From positions 1 to 37,953 of the forward strand of contig ML769792.1 in the NCBI GenBank assembly GCA_009733575.1: 37,953 nucleotides of DNA, read 5' to 3'. Position numbers and translations under genes: made by a program. The stretch is from Gymnopus androsaceus JB14. Lineage: Eukaryota; Basidiomycota; Agaricomycetes; Agaricales; Omphalotaceae. Every line of letters begins with the position of its first letter. Position 1 is the stretch's first letter. Below, one piece after another: positions 1 to 10,229 of this stretch. The notes beneath the pieces were generated by a model. That model was not told the origin of the DNA. It ran no database searches and worked only from the letters and a program-made list of their open reading frames with translations.

Positions 1-381
1 CTTTCAGTGATTGAGCTTTACTTAGTTTAAGTACAGTGTTTGCTCTGAGCAAAGTAAGTATAAGTAAATACTTGAGACTGCTTTACTTAGTATGTAGTTT
101 CCTCAGGTTTCTACTCACTACATGCTTACTTAGTTCGTACTTAGCTAAGTATATTCCTAAGGATTACTTATAAAGTTGGTGTACTTACAATAATTACTTA
201 AGTAAAGCTCGAGTACTTGTACTTACTATTTAAAGTTGTTTTTCTTAAATTTAATCCTGAGTAAATTCTCAAGAATTACTTAAGAAAAAGCGACTCGTAC
301 TTACTATTTAAAGTTGTTTTTCTTAAATTTAATCCTGAGTAAATTCTCAAGAATTACTTAAGAAAAAAGCGACTTTCTTGA
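1..381. repeat. AT-rich TACTTA/TAAGTA-rich repeat DNA
   Basis: The first 381 bases contain no coding frame. They are dense in ACTTA/TAAGT words on both strands, with small palindromes such as CTTAAG and ACTTAAGT. The block stops exactly where homology to the transposase downstream begins, so it either truncated that gene or is the terminal repeat DNA of an unrelated element. It starts beyond the left window edge, so its full extent is unknown. Confidence 0.6.
219..375. repeat. Tandem duplication, 78-bp unit, two copies
   Basis: A 78-bp unit beginning GTACTTACTATTTAAAG runs from 219 to 296 and is repeated from 297 to about 375. The copies differ only by one extra A in the run before GCGAC in the second. 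Near-identity suggests a recent duplication by slippage or unequal exchange. No coding content. Confidence 0.85.
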
Positions 382-2700
382 GAAAAGCTGCCCTGGTGGT
401 TGGAGCTCTACCACCATCTGTTCATGCGCTGCCCCCGACTTGGCATTCAACCTTTCATACGAGCTCTCTGCGACCTACAGGGTGTTCGCTTCAAAAACAA
501 CCTCTCTGTTCAATTTTCCTCTGCCTATGATCTCTATGTCAGACTCACGGAGACCGTGAGGCAGAAGGTCCTCAAAGCTTTGGGTCGCTCCACGCCGAAC
601 TGGCGAATGCTCAACGCATGCCCTCCTTGTCAGTATGAGGTAGAGGGAGAAGCGCCGCAGCCGATTCGCTTTATGGCAGCTGCTGATGGGAATAACTCTC
701 TAAAGCGAGTCGAACAACGAGAACGAATGGAGGATGGGAGGTTTCTTGGCGCTTTGAGGGAGAGGCTGGATACACGAACTGGGGGTGGGGATTACTTTCT
801 TCAGCCTGAGAAGGTTGATTTGTGGGATGAGCCGAACTGGGGAAAATGGGTGGACTGGACACCAGCTGAAAAGGGCAGCAAGCCCTCTTGTGCTGACCGC
901 TGGTCTAACATGAATGAGAGTAAAACTGCACGATTGTTTGCTTTTTTCGACGTCAACAGCATATTTGCAGGCTTTTGTTGCCATTCCTTCGTTCTAGCAT
1001 TTGCAGACATGATTAAAACGGGTGAGCAGTGAGTGACCTACTCCCTTACTTGGACTCCTCTGACTTCTACGCCTTCATAGGTCAAAATACCTTTTGGCTC
1101 TTCTACACCACTTCATGGCAGCGTGTCAGGAGGATAGAAGACGTCGAGGTCTACCGGAGGTGCCTATAAGCTCGCTTGCCATAGGATATGACATTGCCTG
1201 TGGTATGGTTGACAAGATTGCATGCAGTCCTCTTAGCCAGCTCGCAAGGGATGAGAAGCTTCAAATGCTTATAGGACTTTTACATGGATATGCCCATAAC
1301 CGCCTCTGTCAGCTTTCCTTTCTCATGCTGTACATCTATGGCGCAGGCATTGAGGATATGGAGGTTTTGCGAACGCTACTTCTCCCAGTCCAATGCTCTT
1401 GCCTCCGTTACTCGTACATGAGTAAATTCCGTCGTCGTCAGGCCATCGCATGCTATGCCTACCACCGAGACAACTTCGAAACCTATGCAAACCTCTCGAA
1501 GCTCATATACTCCAACTACAAACAGGCATTGGGCATTCTGAACAGGGCAAAGGACACCGCAAGGACGCTGAGGGCTTGTTGGGCTTTTGGATGCTGATAG
1601 GGTATACGGCTATCTGGAGGAGGAGAAGGAATACCTAGAGTCCAGGAAAACTACCCCCGAGGCAGAGACTCTTAGCGCCACCTACTACCTTGCGCTAGTA
1701 AAGCTTGGGGACTGCCAGGAAAGACTCCGAAGAGCGAGGCGGACGTTTCGAAGCCATAATCAGGGCCAACCAGAGGTGGACACTGAAGGGGAACAGCCGC
1801 TGTCTATGTCGGAGAGACAGATGGCTAACGAGCAGGAGCTAGAGGCTAAGCTGCTCCTTGACGTCCAGTCGTTGGAGGAGAGGCTTGGCATTCGTCGGGA
1901 TCAGAGATGGAGCAGGGGCTCAGGGGGAGTGGAGTAAGGCAGAAGAGCTAGTGTCTATGGCAGCCTATCAGAAGGCGCTGGACAAGCTAGAGGGGCTGAT
2001 TGTGGCCAGGATCTTTGAACTCTCAAGAATGAATATGTCGGGGACAGGTATGTGTTCAATACATGTTTTTAACACTCTCTAATACGCTTATAGGATACAA
2101 GATGCGCCAGCATATCAGTCACACTATGCAGAAGCGCTCAGCGGCCATTCACACTGCACTAGAAAACTACAATCAAGCTGCAGCAAAGCTTTGTCCTCCC
2201 CAAAAACTGCTTACCTGGGATGACGTCCTGAACTACACCTATCTCTCCGAGTTCGACTTCCTCCGAGACACCCGTTCTGACGTTCGAGATAAGGTATGGC
2301 TAAGCCAAAGGTACGCGAAGCAATCTTGGAGCTTTTCAAGCTCATTCGTGCAGGAGAGGAGGTTGATAAACTGCACGTCGAAATCAAGCGTCTAGTCACC
2401 TATATGAAGGAGGAGGAGGAGTACATCCCGGCGGTGGCAAGAAAGGTCTGTGCCACCAATCCCGCCCTAGCCTACCAGGTACGATGCTATGGCAATGAGC
2501 GAGGGAGGTTCAATGTGGTCCATTGCATGCAGCTCAGCTCGATCCGGAAGCTAGTGGGCTTCAAGCCATCGGATGTGCACTATCTGCACCCAGGAGTCGG
2601 ACTCCGTCGGCAAACAGTAGACGAGTTGAGCAAGGACGGTACAATAGACTTTTCTATAGCTTTGGACAATGATGATGATGCCGATGATGAGCACCTGTAG
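382..2700 (+). pseudogene. KDZ (CxC1-like) transposase, 5'-truncated and frameshifted
   Basis: Remnant of a Kyakuja-Dileera-Zisupton transposase. Family landmarks in order are LELYHHLF...RLGIQPFIRALCD, a CPPC pair followed by AADGNNSLKR, FADMIKTGEQ, GYDIAC, LHGYAHNRLCQL, a GIED block, RRQAIACYAYHRDNFETY and YNQAAAKLCPP. Two introns are clear: 1029-1080 (restores E-Q-S-K-Y) and 2048-2093 (restores G-T-G-Y-K). The frame is broken near 1585, 1925 and 2297 by single-base indels where homology continues in another frame. The N-terminus is missing: the open frame begins directly after the AT-rich repeat with a stop at 379. The end is acidic (DDDDADDEHL). It cannot make a functional transposase. It is a different family branch from the second KDZ copy at 14.4-17.9 kb. 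Confidence 0.85.
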
Positions 2701-2726
2701 TTGTCTTCCCAAACACTTGAACATGG

Positions 2727-2842
2727 GCTAAATCCCTACTTAGCAAATGCATCAGCAGGGATAGAACCGTCAAAGGAGCAGTACTACCAGGAAAAGGCGA
2801 CAGGGATAAATCCCTAGGACCATCAGCTGGTAGGGATTTAGC
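2727..2842. mobile_element. Possible small foldback (MITE-like) element
   Basis: GCTAAATCCCTA (2727-2738) is matched by its exact inverse TAGGGATTTAGC (2831-2842), about 116 bp end to end. A further internal TAGGGATTTA-like palindrome (GGGATAAATCCC) lies near 2803. No ORF. The size and perfect 12-bp inverted ends fit a miniature inverted-repeat element, but no target-site duplication is obvious, so this is tentative. Confidence 0.4.
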
Positions 2843-2967
2843 ACTAGTTCCCAATATTGCCAGCGCCCACAGCATCGGGATGATGAGTCACCCAAGGCGG
2901 AGGTGTGCGCTGACAAATGCAAACTCCGGAAACGTTCACCGGACCGACCAAGAGCCGGAAGTAAAAT

Positions 2968-3069
2968 GTCGCCTTCAGGAATCGAACCCTAAGCTTCACT
3001 GAACCTCCAGCACTTAATAATCTGGTAAACGCTCACAGCACATGCTAAACCACTTGTCCAAGCAGGCGA
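2968..3069 (-). repeat. tRNA-like sequence, probable tRNA-derived SINE head or tRNA pseudogene
   Basis: Read on the minus strand, there is an A-box-like TGGACAAGTGGTTTAGCA and, about 60 bases later, a perfect B-box GGTTCGATTCC. The ends TCGCCT and AGGCGA can pair as an acceptor stem. The spacing and extra length resemble class II (Ser/Leu) tRNAs. The anticodon arm does not fold convincingly, so I do not call a functional tRNA. A SINE head or decayed tRNA is more likely. The rest of 2843-3176 shows nothing recognisable. Confidence 0.45.
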
Positions 3070-3176
3070 TATTATTGTGTATAGTAGTGCCACTATGTGA
3101 CTAACAGTCTGGGCATGTAGCAACATATTGAAAATAGATAAAAGCGTATTTATTGCACAAATAAAAAATACAATAT

Positions 3177-5832
3177 CTACTTCATTAGCTTCCCAAACAC
3201 GTACATGACCTTGTCCAATGCCTCGTTGAGTTTGGAGAGCTCCAATGCGCGCTTCTGACCACTTCGCCCCGTTCCCGATGCTTTCTCCTTCGGAAGATCA
3301 TAAACCGCCTTATGCCACCATGCTAATGCCCCAACAACATTTACCATCCCATTAGGCCCACTGATCTTCAACTGCGTCCAGTCGATTCTAGAAGTCTTTG
3401 TCAACCCAATGAATTCACCCTTCACCGCTTCCCTTCCTTCAGGTTGCATAGCTCTCCACCACCCAGAAAACTCATCAGCGAAACGCAGAAGGTCCACGAC
3501 AGGCGGAACGTCGCCGAACGCGCATGACTAACCCAAGTCCCCACTTCCTTTGGCCTTCCGGACGTTGGGATCCTCGAAAGCTCTTTTGAAGACGGCTGGA
3601 AACCCGCAGCCTGGTTGAACCGGAACCAGCCCTGTACCACCTGCTGCCAGCGTTTCCCTCCATCTACCCACAAGCATAAACCCAGAGCGTTTTCCACGTA
3701 TCTCGGAGCATCATTGGGAACGGTAGGAATGACTGCACTTGGTGCATCTGCTGCCCTCTCCTCAGCCTCTGATTCCACCAATTCAGCTTTTCTACCCTTC
3801 CTACCGCTCTTCGACGATGACATGTCAACCACGATCTGCTTGTTCGATGTAGACGCAGTGGTTTTTGGTTTTGAAATGGGATTCGGTTTTGCACCGCAAC
3901 TGGAAGTTTTACGAGGTTGCTTCGGCGATCGAGTGTCCACTGCCACTGTTGGAACACTTCTAGACTTCTTCGTTGCTGAACCCTCCCCTGCATCCGCCGA
4001 CTTGGTCGCTTCTGCCATACTTTTTCTCTTTTTCCCTCTCAATCCAGAACTTGGCTCTGGCAAATCCACGTCGATTTCATTCCCAAGAACGCTATGTCCG
4101 GCTGCAGGAGAAGCCGGAAAAACAGAATCGTAACCAAATGCAGGTGAAGAACTGGGCTCTGAAGGAGACGCGACAGGTGGGGTTACATCGCGGGATGGAG
4201 CTACTGCAGGTGCTTGCATTGGTCGAGTTGCACCACGAGGCAAATGAGTTGGTGTGGGTCGAGTAGATAGAGCTTTTGAGGGGACACCAGGGATTACCGT
4301 AGCACCGGAAGTAGCAGGGACAGTAGGGCAAGCAGTAGTACCGGGAATAACAGGTCCAGGTCGTGCATCTGAACGCTCACTACCCCCAGTCGAGATCTCG
4401 GGTACAGACTTGTCCTTAGAAGACGTCGGAGGAGTTGGAAAGTCGGCGTCTGATGACGACGGAGGCCCTGCACCAGGTCCTTCCTTCAAAGAAGTGCTTG
4501 CTTCGAGCGGGAGCGTGTCCTCTTCGGGAAGAGCTCGGGACTGACACTCCTCTACCGCTACAAAATTCATATAATCAGATTCGCCGTACACACGCCAGAA
4601 TGAGAATACTTGCAATATACTTTCTGAACAAAAGCTTTAATAAGCGGGCGGATATTCTTTTTAAAGCCATCGCGTTCAGATTGACCGAAATCGAGACCGT
4701 TGGGCCCTGGTGTGTTTTCCCTGCGTAATGACTGCGTAGCTTGTCAGTACATCGCAGTGAATAAACGAATAACAACGTACGATAAGATCACCGGTTGCCC
4801 GCCATTCTTTGGCTCAGGTGCCGCAGTCCAAAGACCACAAACCCCTCCGGTCAATTCCGAAATGACATCGAGGAATGGTTGAGCAAATTCGTCCAGGTTG
4901 TTCATGCACCTAAAAGAGATTTACCCTCAGTAAAGTTATCGATTAGAGGAATGAGGACCCACTGTTGACGGAACTGAGGCGTCGTTGTAGCTTTCCCATT
5001 TGTAACCGCAGCATACAATTCTGACTTCGCAGCGAGATCTAGTTCAGCCAGCTCTTTCCACTCCTTCTGCTCCGCTTTGTCCAATTTCTCAAATTCGGAT
5101 TTGCAAAGAGCCTGATAATTTGCCAAGACCCCGTTGGACTTCTTCCTGCTCGACTCCTCCTCGCTTTCAACACCCTCGTCCGCCGGTTCACCCTCAGCGC
5201 TCTTTCCTTTCTTGCTAGACCTCTTCTTCTTCTTCTTCTTCGGCTTCTCCTCTTCCTCCTCTTCCTCCCCCTCCTTCAGAGCCTTTACCAGTTCCTTGTT
5301 TTGCTGGGCCCAAAAGAAGTGTGCCGCGAGACAGACGCGGTTTAGTAATGCCAGCGAGACGAGCACGCAGAAGATTTTTATGGGTGGCCTTTTCTTTGGC
5401 AGTGTATATCGAGCTTGGATCGCCAGCCGTGCCCATAGGTTGTTGCTTGTGATGGGCCTTTAGCCAACGTCGAATTTGCTAGGAACGGGCGGTCAATGCG
5501 TATTTTTACACGATCCCGTGTACACTTACCTCACCGCGCTTCTTTTCCTTCTCTGCACGGTCCCGTCGCTTCTGCCAAGCGATCTCATACTCCTCCGTTC
5601 CTTCTTCGGGTAAAGGCTCTTCGGCTTGAACTGCTGAATCGTCCACTGAGCTCAGATGCTCCTCAGAGGGTTCATCTTCACCCAAAGATACCGGAAAGCG
5701 GTTAAGAAACATACGAATTGTTGTCAAGATGAATGCTTCACGATCGACGTCGGTTTTCTTTGTATTATATTCAGTCAACCGTTTATGCATGAATTGCAAT
5801 CGCATGCCGCTGTAACAACCGGGGTTGACCAT
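3177..5832 (-). pseudogene. Agaricomycete-specific multi-exon hypothetical protein, two frameshifts
   Basis: The reading frame can be followed through several exons on the minus strand. It starts near MVNPGCYSGMRLQF (ATG 5832-5830), then introns at 5479-5529, 4910-4962, 4721-4780 and about 4550-4620, all GT..AG and mostly phase-compatible. The protein has a lysine/glutamate-rich low-complexity stretch (near 5215-5265), a LDEFAQPFLD block, a long Pro/Ser-rich disordered centre with basic patches (GKKRKS), then a conserved tail with ENALGL, W..VVQGW, GRPKEVGTWVSHAR and FSGWWRAMQP. This architecture recurs in many mushroom genomes with no known function; basic patches suggest a nuclear protein. 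Single-base frame breaks lie near 5330 and 3508, neither explained by an intron, so it is a pseudogene unless both are assembly errors. The true start may be an upstream exon. Confidence 0.6.
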
Positions 5833-6071
5833 CTTGTGCGAAGGAGAATTGAGGAAAGTGATCTCGCGAAAGTGCAGGGATTTTGGCAAGTCAAAGAGAG
5901 GGATTTTTTTGTTACTGGTAAGGCCAGCCAGGGTTAAAACCCTATGACCAATACGGCTAAATCCTCATACATGTTCTAGGGTTGTCTCCACAAGATGCAC
6001 GATACGGATATTTCCCTGCCGCGCGGTACTCTGCTCTTGAACGCCTTATCTTTTTTCATCATCTCCTCATC

Positions 6072-6787
6072 ATGGCGAATGCGGTTCAAGTTCAATATCA
6101 CGATGGTTAGATTCTTTTCTCTCTAATAAAGCTCTTATTAACATTAACAACTCTCAGAAGCCACTCAGACTAAAATATCTTTCAATATTGAAGCAGGAGG
6201 TGAATTAATGTTTGCCTCAAACGGCAGTGAAATAATTCTTTTTTTCTAATCAGACAGGGCTGTGATGCGTACGAGCCGGCGCACTCAGATTGAGATCTCT
6301 TTCGATCAAGCAGGAGGTGACTCCATGATGCTTCGCCTCATTTACCATAAATGAATTTTTTTTCAAACAGACAGTGTAACGACTTCGACTGCGACAAGCG
6401 ATGAATCTCATCGTACCTCCGTTGGATCACCACCCTTGGTCGGTAATGCCTCTATCCAATGGCCTATGGAAATCCCCCGCCCTTCCTTAATTTACAAGCC
6501 TCCGCTCTATGATGGAACGGAATACCATGTCATTTACACTGGCTCCCGTGTCGGAATATTTGGAGACTGGTACGAATCTTTCTCTCTTTCTCAGGCTCAA
6601 CTAATTTCCTTCCTTCCTTCCTTCCTTCCTCAGGCGAGATCAAGTTCGACCGTACATCGAAGGAATAAAATCACATTACAAAGCATTCCCTACGTATGAG
6701 GCTGCCCTTGCAGCCTATACGGCTGCTTACAATTGCGAACCAGGTGCACCTAACCTGGAACTGGTTACACTTGTACTACGTACATGA
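6072..6787 (+). CDS. RNase H1 N-terminal (viroplasmin-like) domain protein
   Basis: Five exons (6072-6105, 6158-6199, 6254-6316, 6371-6569, 6634-6787) splice to an uninterrupted 163-residue protein. The C-terminal half carries the small fold found at the N-terminus of RNase H1 and in caulimovirus viroplasmin: YHVIYTGSRVGIFGDW, then VRPYIEGI, HYKAFPTYEAALAAY. In RNase H1 this module binds RNA/DNA hybrid; here there is no catalytic RNase H domain, as in other stand-alone agaricomycete copies, so the role is unknown. Exons 2 and 3 are tandem duplicates (TQTKISFNIEAG versus TQIEISFDQAG). Intron 4 has a (TTCC)n polypyrimidine tract before its acceptor. The gene diverges from the pseudogene ending at 5832, so 5833-6071 may hold a shared upstream region. 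Confidence 0.75.
6163..6373 (+). repeat. Tandem exon-plus-intron duplication inside the RNase H1-like gene
   Basis: About 94 bp from 6163 (ACTCAGACTAAAATATC...) is repeated from 6283 (ACTCAGATTGAGATCTC...). Both copies end in GAAGCAGGAGGTGA-like donor sequence followed by an intron ending CAGACAG. Exon sequence is better conserved than intron sequence, and both copies keep phase 1 at each boundary, so the duplication is coding-compatible. Confidence 0.7.
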
Positions 6788-7031
6788 TCTTACCTTCTGA
6801 AATGAAACACATATCTTTTACTACCTGAATGAACAATCTCACAAGCGGCCAACTTCTGTAGCCGGTAATATGGTACGTCTCGGGAAATCATAAGGGTAAA
6901 TTTCAGTGAATATCTGATTCTCGTGCGAATCCTCGGTTTTTCATTGGCCACGCTCATCATCGCGGATAACCCTTCTCGCTGCAACAGTACACTGCGGCAG
7001 CCGTGAGTTTCTACAAGTGCGGTTGTACCAC

Positions 7032-7512
7032 ATGGTACTTAAGGCGTTGCCGAATCGATTGTCAATATTCCCATGTCGCTGCTCCCCTACTCACATCGTT
7101 GCTCTGTCTGCGGCATTCTACCAGCAGCACACGGGCCTGGTAGTGCATGGTAAGCTTCCAACATCTCGTTCTCCCCATGCTACGTCTAAGCTCCCATAAT
7201 TAGCCCTCACTGTAGAATCGAAGTCAAAGACAAAGCCACATTCCAACCATTCATGTTTCACTCAGCGGCACACAATGCCTGCTGCCCTCATACACCTTAC
7301 CTTCAAGACCTTCTTCGCGGCGAGTCGGTTCAACGACCTTGGGACCTGGTCACTAGTCGCCAGTCTGACCAAGACCTGAACGGTGAAATCACATTTCTTC
7401 CATGCGTTCTCCCTTGCTGACCCAAAACTTAGCCGCCGAGGACAAAACCAGCGTATGTGTGGCTACCACCACCACCCCAGAAGGCCTCAGTAAAGGAACG
7501 GTCTCGGAATAA
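7032..7512 (+). CDS. Possible small three-exon gene, unknown function
   Basis: A spliced frame fits: ATG at 7032, intron 1 from 7150 (GTAAGC) to an AG near 7222, intron 2 starting GTGAAATC and ending AACTTAG near 7430, stop TAA 7510-7512. The product would be about 110-120 residues with a Cys/His-containing stretch (PCRCSPTH, ACCPHTPY) and the sequence RPWDLVTSRQSDQDLN. Intron 2 is phase-consistent and convincing. For intron 1 the nearest acceptor gives a stop and the next AG is needed to keep the frame open, so the start exon is uncertain. No family recognised. The stretch 6788-7031 shows nothing else I can support. Confidence 0.35.
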
Positions 7513-7744
7513 CGTCCAGGAGCTGACGGAGACGAATAAATCTCTCGGGGATCTGTACACTCTTGCTCTTTATTGAATAAATCGATCTCAAAAAATTTAC
7601 TTTATTGCGAGTTTGTTTCGAATAAGAATGAAACTACCATGGATGAGTACCAAGTCGTCTACAAGGCAGATGCTGAAATGAGATATTGAAGAAAACAATT
7701 AAGAAATCATTACGACCTCAAATAACATCTCATTCTCGACATAT

Positions 7745-8218
7745 TTAGATAGACACCACGACATGTTGCTGCTGGACCATAGAGAGGGCATACTTCTTCC
7801 CAGCGACCTGCATTTCCAACCACTCCCCTTCCACAGAAATATCCCGCATCTTCTTCCCGATTTCCCTAAGCTCTCTGCACAACGAAGAATGATTCCGCTC
7901 CAGGACGTTGATCAGGAGGACGTCCATCCCTCAACTTTTCGATTTTTTCTATGACCTCGGCACGTTTTCTAACACACGCTCCCATACTATCTGCCAGCAG
8001 AGAGCGTCCCGCTTCTATCAATGAAATCTCGTAGTGCAGTGCCACCAGGCAAGGCATCAGCGTGCAAGGATGCTCTGGGTCGATCAACTCTGTGGAACCT
8101 TTACCATTAGTACTTGCTTTAGCATTGAATGAAGGCAATATTACTTACCGTCAGAGCATATTCGTTCAAATCGACATTCAATCGAGGGATTTGGGGCAGA
8201 ATCATTCTGAAAAGACAT
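7745..8218 (-). pseudogene. Small two-exon hypothetical gene with one frameshift
   Basis: ATG at 8218-8216 (MSFQNDSAPNPS), intron 8090-8148 with a consensus GTAAGT donor, a TACTAAT-like branch site and CCACAG acceptor; exon 2 continues ELIDPEHPCTLMPCLVAL. The chain is helical and charged (AEVIEKIEKLR, then LCRELREIGKKMRD), suggesting a coiled coil. At about 7930 the frame shifts by one base in a GGG run; beyond it the same kind of sequence continues to a TAA at 7745. Either a decayed gene or one sequencing indel in an otherwise intact 130-140-residue protein. Function unknown. 7513-7744 holds nothing recognised. Confidence 0.45.
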
Positions 8219-8659
8219 GGCGGTTTGGAGATAACAGTGAGGAGTCAAATTCGCTTGCAAATTCGGCGCGCAACTGCTTTGATCTGTGACAGGTTACCAC
8301 GTGCCTCGTCACCAGTATTTCCTTTTATCTTTCCAATGTGTTCAATTCGATGAAGCACCCGATTCCCTCTGTCCATCCAGACCACATTTCCTTATATTTC
8401 TCCTCTTCAAGAAAAAATACTCTCGGTTATGGGCAGCGCGGGTAAATCTATGTTTGAGTGCTTGCTTTTCGGAGGTAAGGCCTTGATTGTCATTAGCAGT
8501 TGTGCAATGCGACCCTGCCTTTTTCTTGCCCTATTCGCAATTTCTGGCTGATCTAAATCGCGCCTCACTCGTATTATAGCGGACCCCAGTTACCGGATAC
8601 GGAATTTACCGGTTCATCCACTCATACACTGTCATCCGCCTTCCATACCCTTGCTCTCA
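8219..8659. other. Intergenic region between divergent genes
   Basis: Lies between the minus-strand gene starting at 8218 and the plus-strand gene starting at 8660, so it probably holds both promoters. TTACCGG occurs twice close together (around 8589-8615, TTACCGGATACGG and TTTACCGGTTC), a possible but unproven element. No ORF or repeat of note. Confidence 0.4.
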
Positions 8660-10100
8660 ATGTCGTACTTGGACTACTGGTGCAGCCTGGACGTTACTGG
8701 TTCTGCCGAGCGTGAAACCCTCATGGTAGAGCTCGATGAAGATGAACGCCTCGTTGACTGTTTGATAGACGAACGTCGCAAACGCCACCTTGAGATAGCT
8801 GCCAGGCTTGCACCCATTGAGAGGGAAATTTAGTACACTCTTCATCTCCTTACCTCACTTAATATCCTTACAGTATTTGGGTAGCACTGATCTCTGTAAT
8901 GATTGCTCAAGGCGAGGAGTCATCGTTACGCCCGATGTTGAGCAACGGTTGAGGGAGGCAGCTCATGACAAGGCGGTAATCATCCTTCAAAATAAGGATC
9001 AGGAACATGCTAGGCAGCGCAACTACGAGCAAAAGGATAGGATTGCCCAACTCCGCCTCGAGCGTCTTAAAGCCATAAAGTAAGTTTATTTTTATGCCAT
9101 ACATGTACTGTTGTCAACTCGTAGCAGGGAAGGAACGTACCAACGACCAGACGCAACCCACAAAGAAGATCAGCGACGCATCTCGGAGACCATCGAGAAA
9201 GCTCGCTTTATTCTGCTTAAACGGCAGGTAGACTCATTCTTTAAAAATAAGTCGTAACATACACACCTTCTGTGCAGCCAACCACTCTACCCTTTAATTA
9301 CAAAACATTTCTTATCCTTCCATCCAAACCCGCGCCCGAACGGGCCTACGCAATCATTGTCAGATGGAACACGGATTTTTCCGCCCTTATTAAGGTTATT
9401 TGAATTTTATTGAACGTTTATCCTGCACCCTCACACTCTTCAGATGCGAAACGCCCTCCTTGCTCTTAAAACTTGGCACTTTGATGGCGGATACCGTATA
9501 GCTCGCTAGTAGGTTTATGTTATTCTTTGTACTCATTACTCACTCCCAGAAGCCCCAGAGATGCGGATGGAGAACTGGTTCCTCCGCTCAATATTTTGGA
9601 CCATGTGGACTTACAATGTGAACATATATCACCCCCGCGTATATTCACCGACCCCGACACTCCTGAGCAAGTTTATGCAGTCTGCGCTGAGCGCAGAGCT
9701 GCTAGGTGCGACTATTTGAGTATGTATTCCTATCATACCGTTACTATGTTATTGACTCCACCGGCACAGTCTGCGTCTCAGATGTTTATCGGAGGGTTCG
9801 CGTGCTCGGAGACGTATCATATGTACTGCCTCAGTCTCAGAATGACCTCCTTGCTCTGAGAACTTGGCATATCGATGGCGAATACCTCGCTCGCTAGTAA
9901 GTCTATTACTATCTTTAGGGTCGAAAAAACTGCTGACTCCCAGAAGCCCTAGGGACGCGAATGGGGAACCCGTTCCTCCGCTCAATATTTTAGACTACAA
10001 GAACCTTCAGTGCGAACATATATCACCCCCTCGTATATTCACCGACCCCAATACTCCCGAGCAGATTTATGCAGTCTGCGCTTCAGCGCTTCAGCGCTAG
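8660..10100 (+). CDS. Orphan multi-exon gene with tandem 3' exon repeats and NAGNAG acceptors
   Basis: Exons 8660-8832, 8885-9079, 9125-9227, 9278-9394 and 9444-9508 splice cleanly; introns are 45-52 bp. The first part (MSYLDYWCSLDV...) is acidic/basic and coiled-coil-like, with a CNDC pair and EQRLREAAHDKA. Exon 5 ends LKTWHFDGGYRIAR. There the choices are: intron retained, TAG at 9507; first acceptor (CAG, 9547-9549), TAA formed across the junction; second acceptor (AAG, 9550-9552), TAC, and reading continues through 9553-9719 and 9770-9896 (PRDADGELVPPLNILD...DLLALRTWHIDGEYLAR). That exon end repeats the same dilemma and continues into 9947-10100. So the protein is about 217 residues or roughly 310-365 residues. 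No family recognised. Confidence 0.6.
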
Positions 10101-10229
10101 GTGCGACTATCTGAGTATGTGCTTCTCTCCATTCAATCCGCATTGTATTACTGACCCCGCGCGAGCACAGTCTGCGTTTCGGATATTTATTTGAGGGTCT
10201 ACCTCCTTGGAGATCAACTTGGCATCTGA
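9509..10229 (+). repeat. Tandem exon-intron repeat, two copies of about 390 bp
   Basis: 9509-9896 and 9897-10229 are diverged direct repeats. Each has an intron ending CTCCCAGAAG, an exon coding PRDA(D/N)GE(L/P)VPPLNILD and ISPPRIFTDP(D/N)TPEQ(V/I)YAVC, then a GTATGT intron ending GCACAG and an exon coding CVSD(V/I)Y. The second copy has a one-base length change near 10090, giving a stop at 10098-10100, and lost its last coding block, so it looks like the decaying terminal unit. Confidence 0.75.

Noticed and set aside
2968..3069. Functional tRNA-Ser or tRNA-Leu
   Set aside because: Boxes A and B and an acceptor-like pairing are present, but no convincing anticodon arm could be drawn.
3615..4133. 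Plus-strand open frame opposite the Pro/Ser-rich protein
   Set aside because: Antisense shadow of a long low-complexity coding region; hydrophobic runs are just the complement of acidic/Ser codons.
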